From: Bursaphelenchus xylophilus
Lineage: Eukaryota > Nematoda > Chromadorea > Rhabditida > Aphelenchoididae
Assembly: GCA_904066235.2 (NCBI GenBank)
Contig: CAJFCV020000001.1
Coordinates: 4,774,001 to 4,838,000 of the forward strand
DNA: 64,000 bases
Reading direction: 5' to 3'
A program made the translations under genes and the position numbers. Shown here one piece after another: positions 54,963 through 64,000 of the stretch; positions within the stretch are counted from its first letter, which is position 1, and every line of letters begins with the position of its first letter. Under the pieces are notes generated by a model, which was given only the letters and a program-made list of their open reading frames with translations, ran no database searches and was not told where the DNA came from.

Positions 54963-57900
54963 CTACAGGCCTAAAGTACGGTAGATTTCACTCTTCAGTC
55001 TTTCGTTCAACGGATGTGCAAGGAGACGTTTGCGGTAATTGTTGAGGAAGCTCCTACCAGAGTCAGTTCGGCTTCCCTTGTAGTACACTGCTTTACGCCA
55101 TTCCGGCGGAATTCTGAAAAAGAAAATGTTATGTTCTCGGTCTTTAATTTTTTAATTGTTATTTCCTTTGATCAACTGGTATTTCCGCTTGCTATTGTTC
55201 AAAGCGTCGTTTATAGTTCAACATTTTCAAGTTGAATGTACATATACGAGCGGTCAGTTCATTCGCATACCGAGTCACAATGAGTGCTGGCTTTGCATTT
55301 TTTGTAATCTTAGCCCTAGTGGCGCAACTGGTCCTCACTTCGCTGGACCCTATCCCCGAGTCCTTCGAAGCCGCTGAAAAGTGGCCAGAATGTGCCGATG
55401 TGATAAATCACATATGGAATCAAGGGCAATGCAACTCCTGCTGGGCTGTCGCCACTGCGGGGGCAATTTCTGATCGCATTTGTATTGCGACCAAGGGAAG
55501 GATAAAAGTTAACATTTCCGCCATTCATATGGTCGACTGCGATGGAAAGGGGTGAGTTGCAACAGACAAGGGCTTATATGTCTAACAAAAAGTCTGTAAT
55601 AGTATATAATATGTACATGCTATTTACGTGCTTTTTCTGAATGACCGCCGTATAATTTTAGTTGCGGGTGTGGAGATTACCCATTGAAGGGTGAACAGGG
55701 ATTCATTAAGCACGGCCTTCCAACCGGTGGTGACTACCACTCAAACCAGGGATGTCAGCCGTATCCTGTCGCAATGTCCGATGAGATTCTGGACTTCAAA
55801 AGCGCTCAACTTTTCCAAGGCACTCAATGCTCATTTAAATGCCGACCAGGTTACAATCGAACCTACGAAGAAGACCTTTTCTTTGGGAAGGAGGTTGTCA
55901 GTTTTACTGCCAAAAATGATTCACTTGTCGAATCGATGCAACATGAACTCATGAAGAACGGACCATTTACAATAACCATGATTATTTACTCGGACTTTGG
56001 TCAGTATAACCATGGTATCTACAGGCCGGGTCCCAATGTAACCAAAAGTGGGTACCATGCAGTCAGGTTGATTGGCTGGGGTGTTGAAAATGGAACAAAA
56101 TTTTGGCGTGTTGCAAACAGCTGGGGACCTAACAACAAGGAGCATGGCTTCTTCAGAATTGTTCGAGGAATCAATTGCGCTGAATTTGAACAATACCCGT
56201 CGGCGGTTACAATCGATACCGACAGATTGCCATGGTAAAAAGTAATCAACCCTTTGATTTGATCTTTTCTTACACTAGTAAACTAAAATGCAACATTGGC
56301 TTGCTGATGATTTCAGAAAGTTCATTGTAATTGATCGGTTTCGGCCAAGAGGCCGGCAAATATTAGACTTTAATCACAAGCGCGGCGCACGTAAATCTGA
56401 GGAGTCCGGTGACCGGAATAGACTCTTCGCTATCGGTTTTTTACACTTCGTCTTGATTTCACAGAGAAGTCAGAGAAATCCCGCAAAAACGTACTCTCTC
56501 GCCCAAAAAATTCCCCATTTCTTCTCCGAAAAAAGTTTTTTTGTGTCTTTTTTGGCCAATCTGTTCACCTTTTTTTAGCTTATCTCAGTTTCACGTGCGG
56601 TGCTTATCGGCAAGTACGGCAATTTCCAAATACTTACTCTGTGCATTCCACAACATCACTCCCTTCTTTACACTCGCTTGTGAACTTTTCAAACAGTTGG
56701 TTTGCCTTGTCTACGGTGCTTTCAATTCCTGCCCGCACGGCTCGCTCCAAGAAGTACTCACCAAGAATTCTGAAGAGAGTAAAACAAAATGAGCAAAAGA
56801 AAACTTTTCCAACTTACAAATTCTCTGGCGTATTCTTGTAATCGAACTTGTTGCTGATCAGTTCCAAGGTCTTGTTGTAATACTAGAACTTAAGATTATT
56901 CTTGCTATGATCGTGTCTCACCTTGCTATGTGTCCAAAGATGTCGCAGCAAGTTTGGGCTGACTTTTCCGTTTGCTTTCAAAATCTTGTATATTAGTTCA
57001 TTCGCCAGTTCAGGGTTCTCCAAGTCGTTTGTTACAGTTGCCACCACAAATTCATGGTTTTCTTTCGTCAATCCGGTAAACTTCTCGTGCTTGTAAACAG
57101 CTTCGAGTATTGTCTGGTTAATGTTGAACTTGGCAAAGCCTTTTCCGTTGTTGTTGAAGAAATATTTAGCATTTGCTTCGGTCGACAGCGGACTGCAAAT
57201 ACTCCCATCTTTCAGCAGCCAAATAAGGCGTTCCTTTGCAGTATCGAGATCTTGGACAAAGATTGGGACATTCCACAAGTTTTTCTTGCGGAATGGGGTT
57301 TGTGTAATCACATGAACGTTGTTGTCATCCAGTTCAACATTGACGATAGGAGCTCCGATTTGAAGGAAATAGTCTTTAGCATAGCCTGTGAAAGTAAGAT
57401 TCCCACATAGATATTTAGTGTCCATTGCCTGGAAATAAGCGATGAAATGGCTGCCTCAGATCGGCTTACCTTTTCAAAGCTATGTAATAAGACATCGAGG
57501 TTTGCGTTTGCATAGGCGTTCTCTCTTTGGTAGATGTTCAAGCCTTTATAGAAGGTTCTGTCACCCAAGACGTTACGGATACTGTTCAGAATTGCTCCAC
57601 CTATGTCGTAGGTGATAGCTAAAAGAGGAACGTAAGCAAGCGGATTATAACACCTCACAATCAAAATGGCTAGTATTGTCGGCTACTGGATGACTTCCCG
57701 CAGAGAATTGTTCCACCATTTCCATCATGACCGGGACACGGGATATCTCCTAAAAAATAAAAGGATAACAAAGCTTGTTATTGGACATAAGAACCCTGTG
57801 TAGCAATTTTGACAATTTTTTTACACCCAGAAGATGCTCATAGATATTCGACTTACCACAAAATACCTATACTTGTCCAGCTGTCCCACAGTATGGGCTT

Positions 57901-59394
57901 CGAAGTAGTTAGCAAAAGATTCATGGAGAAACTCCCATCCCCATTTCTGGGCAGTTACCAGATCTCCAAACCTATAACAACAACCTTGCCAACGTCATCC
58001 TGTTTCTCACCATTGATGTGCAGTTTCGTGACAGATCACACTCTTCTGCCCATAGCTTTCCGCGATCGTCTGACCAAAAGAAGACGGTACAATGTCTCCG
58101 TAGATGATAAAGCCAAAGTTTTCCATTCCGCCAGCCGAAAATTCGACCGTATCGAGGTGATCTAAAAAGAAATACCGCCATTTCGAGACGAGGAGTAAAG
58201 AACCGTACCCAATTTGCTGAGCGGATAGTTCACCCTGACCAAGTTTTCCATCGTGTCGACACAATGAGCACCTATAACTGCGGCTTCATTGGTGAGACCT
58301 CTGTATTTATTGACGGCCATGGCGCGGATCTACATTCCTTTTACTAGTATTATTCGTATCTCTACCTTTACTCCGCTGGCGGAAGTTGCATGACTCTCGA
58401 CAAAATCACCAATAGCAAAAGCCAAGAGGTAGGTGGACATCTTTGCAGTTGGCTTGAAACGGGTAAGACTCCGTTGCTCACTGAAATCGCAGTAGAATGT
58501 TTTTTGGACAGTTTTGCATGCGATAAGAATAGGTCTAAATCACCTACTCAAAGTAATGTTGCTCGCCAATTTCCGCGTTACTGTAAACTTTGGCATTCTT
58601 CGGATGGATCAGGCTCAATTTGAAAGTTGCCTTGAGCGACGGGTCGTCAAAACAAGGGAAGGCTTCTCTTGCATGGATGGTTTCGAAAATACTGGCCACC
58701 AAAGAGCTGTAAGTAAAATTTAAACTTTTTCGGTTATGTTATCTTACGTCGCAACATTGCCTCTATCGTTATATTCGTAATAATAAACACTTCCTCTGGA
58801 GGCTTGACTCATCTCATTACTGTAACGGAAATGCAGAGTGTAATTCTTCAACGGGTATAACTTTTGAGTCGTGTGTAAAGTTAGGTGGTTTTCACCGGTG
58901 ATATTGAGTTTTGAGAGGCTAATTCGCTGACGTCCGGAGGTTAGGGAGTATTCCGAGATCTTGACGGCCGAAGCCAACTCAATTTGAAAGGTCGGTTTCA
59001 GCACGGAGAAAACAATCGAAGCACTTCCTTTGAAGGTGTAGAGAAGGTCTGAAGACATATAAATTTAAAGCCATTATAGACATAGTTTGCCAGGCATCTT
59101 ACCTTTATTGAAGCTGAAGCCGGGGAACTTGAAAAAAGGCTCCAATAAGATGTCATATGAATGAACAACCACGTCGTGTGGTAAACTGTCATTGGTATGA
59201 ATGTTGAGCGTGTATCTTGGTTTGTCAAAAGGGCTTGTTAAAAAAGCGTTCAACGGGTCTTTTTGGACTTCTAAAAAGGACAATTTTCACAGTAAAAATA
59301 CAGTACTGTTCTGACGCATCTTACTTTTTATATATTCATCCGGTAATCCCGAAACGCCTAAGGAAATAAGAAGTATGGTCCAGAAAGACCACAT
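54963..59394 (-). CDS. M1-family zinc aminopeptidase
   Basis: Fourteen exons (59394-59325, 59270-59103, 59048-58748, 58706-58548, 58480-58366, 58329-58209, 58161-58011, 57971-57857, 57749-57659, 57618-57470, 57428-56922, 56882-56818, 56769-56638, 55113-54963) join in frame to 764 residues. Signal peptide MWSFWTILLISLGVSG. Zinc site HETAHQW (His356, Glu357, His360) with third ligand Glu379 eighteen residues on (FLHESFA). Substrate motif GGMEN (322-326) in place of the usual GAMEN; ITYDIGG carries the expected catalytic Tyr. The family removes N-terminal residues from peptides. Two substitutions (GAMEN to GGMEN, NEGF to HESF) may alter specificity. The final intron (56637-55114) encloses a cathepsin gene on the other strand. 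Confidence 0.88.
55280..56238 (+). CDS. Cathepsin B-like cysteine protease without propeptide
   Basis: Exons 55280-55551 and 55662-56238 give 282 residues. A signal-like segment (FAFFVILALVAQLVL) is followed at once by the mature-enzyme start IPESFEAAEKWPEC. Catalytic residues: Gln48, Cys54 (QGQCNSCWA), His223 (GYHAVRLIGWG) and Asn243 (ANSWG). Cathepsin B-type signatures: ISDRICIAT, GCQPYPV and KCRPGYNRTYEEDLFFGK. Compared with cathepsin B, the pro-region of about 60 residues is missing. The occluding loop lacks its paired histidines and is replaced by MSDEILDFKSAQLF, so dipeptidyl-carboxypeptidase activity would not be expected. The usual GSCGSCW is QCNSCW. The gene is nested in the last intron of the M1 aminopeptidase. 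An unseen upstream exon could supply a pro-region. Confidence 0.85.
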
Positions 59395-62300
59395 CTTTTC
59401 AAAGTAATACTCCCAGACCGTTCTTGAAATTATGAGTTTAAATTTTTGAATTATTAGTGGCTTATCAGCAACTTAATCGGCTCAAATTTTGATGAGCTAG
59501 TCCTTGATAAGTAGTGCAATTAATGGTTCCAAATTATGGTTTGTCGTATAAATGGAACAATTGTTAACTCAAGCAGTTCAAATCAATTTGAAAAAAAAGT
59601 CAATTATAAAAATGAATTTCCTATCTGTTGCATTAGGCAAGGATTTATTCGTATTCATTGTCGATTTTGTCGAGTAATCGATGATATTTTTTCCGCAAAA
59701 AAAATGCTAAATTATGGCACTCTCTCCATGAGCGCCTCCAAACATTTTTTCGAAAAGTCAACACCTGCCCAAAACGCGCGAAGAATAAATCAGCCCGATT
59801 CAAAAGGACCGGCGGAAGATTTGCGATGAGATGAGTTTCATAGCTTTATTTTTTCCGTCAGACCTTTTGGGTCTATTTTTGGCGGCAGTAAATTAGTTTG
59901 GCAGGCTTCTGGAACCGCAGTGAAATCGCTGTGCAACAAATCTCAGGGAGCAAAAAATTTTTGTTCTGAAATTGTTCGTTACAGACAGGTTTTGTTGCAT
60001 GGGATTTTATTTTATGTATGTATTTTTTCTATGCTTTTACGTATATTGAAATATAAAATACAGTTTGCTTTTCCGGTGATAATTTTCAAAATATACATAT
60101 GACGTATCGGAATATATTATATTGCACAAAAGATTCACCAATGTATATTCTAAATTTCTTATGCTTTTTTAATATACTACTTATATATTATAATGACATT
60201 GTTTTCGAATCTCTGAAATCGTTCGTTTTATGCACAGGGTGTTCAGAGAAATGTGGGAAAAACTATTCATTAATAACTTTGCGCTCGGTGGTCCATTCCG
60301 ATTTTTTTTTATTATACAGGAAAGCCTCGGAGTTTTTGAATCTAAAAAAATGTTGTCTTTTCATATAAATCAGGCTGTAAATCGTTGTATGTGTAAAGAA
60401 AATGGGCGGAAAAAGATCCAATAGATAAAATATGACATTTATTTCAATTTTTTGTGATTTGGCGGAAACATTTTTTAACCTCGGCGGACGATTTTTCTTC
60501 ATCTTCGGAGGGTCAAATCTAGCTAAAACCGAAACATATGGTATCTTTGGTGCCGAAATACGACTTATGATGTCTTCAGGCGACTGGCAGATGAAAAAAA
60601 CGGCAATTCGGCGGAAAAAATCAACCAATTTAATTAAGATTACGAAAATTTGCGTCTGCCGATAAGAAGAATCATATTTTTGGTTAGTAAGGGCCGTATA
60701 TGAACGACAATTTTAGTTTTCTCACCATAATTTCTTAAATGGGTTAATGTTTTTCTCCGCCGAATTGCCGTTTTTTCATCTGAACTGGCAAAGCCCCGAT
60801 ATAGGTTGGCTAATAAGTTTTTGAAATTTTTTTCTCTGTATCACCACGGTCTTTTTGGGTCAGTTTAGCAAGGACAGCAACTATAACTTGTAGTAGAGCT
60901 TGAGTACTGTCAAGTAGAGAGGCAACCAGGTCACAGCCTTTGCTAAGGTTTTATAACGGCATGTTGAAAAAGATCATATTTTGAGGTGGTTTCTTCTACA
61001 GCTCTTAAAGAGGCCTGATACCCACCGGTTCTATAGCCCAACTAAACAGTGTATAAGGCCTGAACATCGTTAACAGTGCCACGGTAGTGTATTGGTCCTA
61101 AAGGCTCACTAACGGCGACTATGACTTTAGTTCATAATAAGACCGCGGGACCATTTTGAAGATAGTTAAGGAATGCTATTAAAGATAATGTGAATTAATA
61201 CACAGAGCAGCTTTACGTGTATCACATGACGCAAGAACATTTCCATCTTTTGCGCTCAATATGAAGATTTGATCAAATTTATCATTAGGGCTTGACCGGT
61301 TTTCAACAGGGAGTCCATCTGAAAACTGCTGCCTTTTAGCCCAAAATTTATCTCAGTAGCCCAACAAGTGCTCGTTAATGAGACGTATGTCCTGTACTAT
61401 AACCATGTAAACAAGAGCCAATGATTTGACGTGCAGGATTCTGAAGTTCAGATCCAAGCAACGGTCCATCTCCAGGAGGGTATTTTTGAGTCCCTCTTGG
61501 AATTGTGAAAGGCCTACGCTGTTGCCGTTATTACCAAATGGTAACACAGTTACGAAGGGTGTTTATACATGCTACCTTGGCCAGCTGCCGGCAGCGGGCA
61601 AAACGAAATCAACCGTTTGGGATATCGGGATGACGCGGAAAGCCATGCGACACAAAGATGTTAGTAAAAAGTTTCCAAACATTTCGAATGGGATCCACTT
61701 CCCCGACAGTTTTACAGCCTGAACATTGACGAGTGTAACAGACATCAGTTCCATAAACTGGCGCACTGTCTTCAGGGCAGAAGCTTTAATACATTTGAAG
61801 ATCCAAAAAGTGACTCCAAAAAAACTTTTAAGGCTTACTGCTTTGATATGCCTGCTGAGGAGGTCGCTCAGCATTGGTATTGTAGGGACTATGTGACAGT
61901 TACTAAGCATGGATATAGCAGTTATTGTTGGTCAACCGCGAAAAAGTTTTGGCACAAAGAAGAAATCGTAAAAAATTTCAAAAACTTATTAGCCAACCTA
62001 ATATTTAATATCAAGAAAAAAAGAATTCGACCGTTTTCCCCAAAAACAAAAAAAATTTATAGACAATTCAAATTATGTTACAACGAAAATTATATTTATT
62101 TTAACTTTGCGTGCGTATATATAATATAATAATTATACTGTTAGCATTTGCAGGCAAACCGTGAAGTTTTCGTTGGAGAAACTGCTGTATGTACTTGAAA
62201 GAGAGATACAATTAATCTTATCGAAATTCAACAGAGAGGAGCTAAGCAAAAGAAAAACAAAAAGGGAAAAGCAAAGACTTATATAATTATATCATATTAT

Positions 62301-63021
62301 TCAGAGACTTAAAACGAACCTCATTAGAAAAAATTCTCTACATCGCTGGTCTAAAGCTGCGACTCGCACGTAAAATCACTTTTCTACGATGAAATTCGTC
62401 CCGTAATGAATCAAGGAGTGTTTAGTGGGGTTTTGCGACGACTTATAGGCTTACAAGTGCAATTTCCAGGAAAGGTCCTTTAAATAAAATCCAGACATGA
62501 CGACTGGCAACAAAAAACAATATTTAAGAGACAAAACTTTAGACAAAGTTACAAAAAAAAACAGAAAGCAAAAGTGGTTACGTAAGTTTGGACTGCAAAA
62601 TTTCATCCATGGAATATCAAGGAAGACCAACCACACCCAAGAAGCATATCACCGAAACGTCCTGCCCGCGAAAACATATATAATATATATTATGCTCACT
62701 AAAAAATTTGTCAAACAATCACCGACTGGACCATGCAGCAAGAATGCATCTTTCACAGACCAGAAAGCGACGTTTCTTTTGAAGTGACACATTTTCCTGT
62801 ATTATACATTCCCTTATGTATAATAAAAAGAAAAAGGTATCAAAATAACTCAAAAATAACAAAGGAAAATATTTAAAAACAGGTCATTAGTCGAATTAAA
62901 TTATTTATGATATTCAATATGCTCTAGAGTATACGAAATGTAAAATTCAATATACAAAATACAAGAATTACAGAGGTTATACCAGTTTCGAGAAATTGAC
63001 ACGTTTTTCACACAGTTTGGA
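59395..63021. other. Long gene-free region
   Basis: About 3.6 kb with no supported gene. A hairpin-forming inverted repeat (arms about 60588-60617 and 60750-60783, ATGAAAAAAACGGCAATTCG and complement) and an isolated CAGGGTGTTCAGAG near 60236 suggest decayed transposons. Two minus-strand open frames at 61353-61910 are unrecognised. Confidence 0.5.
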
Positions 63022-64000
63022 CTACTCTCCCTTCAGATGGAGGCCTTCTTTGGATTCCAATTCATTAACGGCTTGGGCGATGGGAACGTCGTCTTCCTGC
63101 AAAAAATAATGCCATAAAACCTTCAATTGTACAACAAAAATCCATCAGTTACATCCCCAAGGATGTCAACAATCCTTTTTGCGCTTACTTCTTGGATTTT
63201 CTTTATGAATTCAATCTCATCTGCCGAAAGTTCACCGGCAATTGATGTGGTCCGATGAAGGTATTGGTAGAACAGTTCTTTTTGGGCGTTCTTCAGCTTG
63301 TCTGGGACCTGAATCACAAATTATTTGTATACCCTCAAATCTCGAAAATCTTAAAGCTCAACCTTTCCCATCTCAGATCTACTTAATCCCTGCAAATTTC
63401 TCCCCCAACTGACCATAGTTCTCTTCAAATTTCCGTCCCATTCCAGGTCCACCAAACCTCCTTGCTGGGCAATCGCTCGCTTTACCCTCCGGGCAAAAAC
63501 CGCCGCATCTTCGCCGGGTTCCCGCTTCATCGCAGGCATATACCAAACCTGACACATAAGGGCCCAAGAAGTCATCATGGACATCAAATAAGCAAAGTAT
63601 CCCTGGGCCGAGCTGTTCCAGAACGCGTCGCCGAGACGATTGTCGTATTTCATTGCGATCGGATGGACCCAGTCCGCGACCTCGAACGAGCCTTTTTTGA
63701 ACATCATCACGGAGGTGTTGTTGATGCAAGTGCCCTCGGGGAAGATGAGAATAGGCAGTTTTCGGGGGTCTTCTACGTGCTCTCTGTAGCATTACATCAT
63801 TTAACTCAATAATACGGTAAAATTATTCCAATTTTGGCACTTCTTAGTGCAAAAAAAGATAACAAACTTCCACAAAAAATCTTGTCGACTAAAATCAACT
63901 TCAAACCTAATTTTTACCTAAAATTTTATTCTTAAAAAACTTAAAAAACATTCTAGTTTTAAGTTACTCACTTCAAAGTCCTTCTGACCGTATTCCGATC
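63022..64000 (-). CDS. Glycerol-3-phosphate acyltransferase GPAT3/4-type, C-terminal part
   Basis: Exons 64000-63972 (cut by the window edge), 63783-63414, 63308-63189 and 63096-63022. The visible part reads EHVEDPRKLPILIFPEGTC, then NNTSVMMFKKGSFEVADW, HPIAMKYDNRLGDAFWNSS, AIAQQGGLVDLEWDGNLKR and VPDKLKNAQKELFYQYL. FPEGTC and HPIAMKY are acyltransferase blocks III and IV, and the surrounding text closely follows vertebrate GPAT3/GPAT4 and their nematode homologues. These ER enzymes acylate glycerol-3-phosphate, the first step of triacylglycerol and phospholipid synthesis. The catalytic HxxxxD block lies upstream, outside the window. The donor after KRTM is GTCAGT, and a longer read-through frame exists, so that junction is a family-based choice. 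Confidence 0.9.

Noticed and set aside
60230..60260. CAGGGTGTTCAGAG resembling the end of the fold-back family
   Set aside because: No matching inverted end or TA-bounded partner found nearby; similarity is limited to about 10 bases.
61353..61910. Two adjacent minus-strand frames, one of 112 codons with hydrophobic segments
   Set aside because: Considered as a decayed receptor, but no family motif and no convincing splice linkage.
1..64000. CRISPR arrays, bacterial operons, prophage or plasmid features
   Set aside because: The spliceosomal gene structure and gene content are nematode nuclear; the regular repeats present are MITE-borne or palindromic.

Overview
The window reads as nuclear DNA of a chromadorean (rhabditid-type) nematode. 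Genes are split by many short introns with nematode-like splice sites. Long arrays resemble the nematode telomere unit TTAGGC. The gene content includes a serpentine chemoreceptor and a large family of small secreted proteins related to nematode transthyretin-like (TTR-like) proteins. I could not assign a species. All exon models are mine, built by joining GT-AG (rarely GC-AG) introns so that reading frame and family motifs are kept; none has been checked against RNA.

Region 1 (1-26.8 kb) is a one-strand cluster of TTR-like genes. Each encodes a signal peptide followed by six cysteines in a fixed pattern, with intron positions shared along the cluster. A block of at least 6.7 kb is present twice (1-6692 and 11095-19260). 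Between the copies lie a minus-strand protein kinase and one further TTR-like gene. The two copies have decayed differently: a 172-bp deletion broke one gene in copy 1, one gene in copy 1 gained a lysine-rich tail, and copy 2 gained MITEs. A mariner-type element sits exactly on the exon 1 / intron 1 junction of one gene. Downstream are five more single-copy family members, and three of them have a fourth exon confirmed by the same splice phase as their neighbours.

Region 2 (26.8-34.6 kb) has no gene I can support. It holds a fold-back repeat and an 845-bp element filled with degenerate TTAGGC-like repeats.

Region 3 (34.6-43.3 kb) has a single-exon aldo-keto reductase and a minus-strand GT31 glycosyltransferase with two tandem, interchangeable-looking last exons, then about 4 kb of gene-poor sequence.

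Region 4 (43.3-64 kb) is gene-dense. It contains a doublecortin/IQ/PLAT protein of about 1,500 residues, a 7TM chemoreceptor, a minus-strand M1 aminopeptidase whose last intron encloses an opposite-strand cathepsin B-like gene, a gene-free 3.6 kb, and the 3' end of a GPAT3/4-type acyltransferase running off the right edge. I saw no operon-like signature and no sign of a shared pathway beyond the TTR-like cluster.
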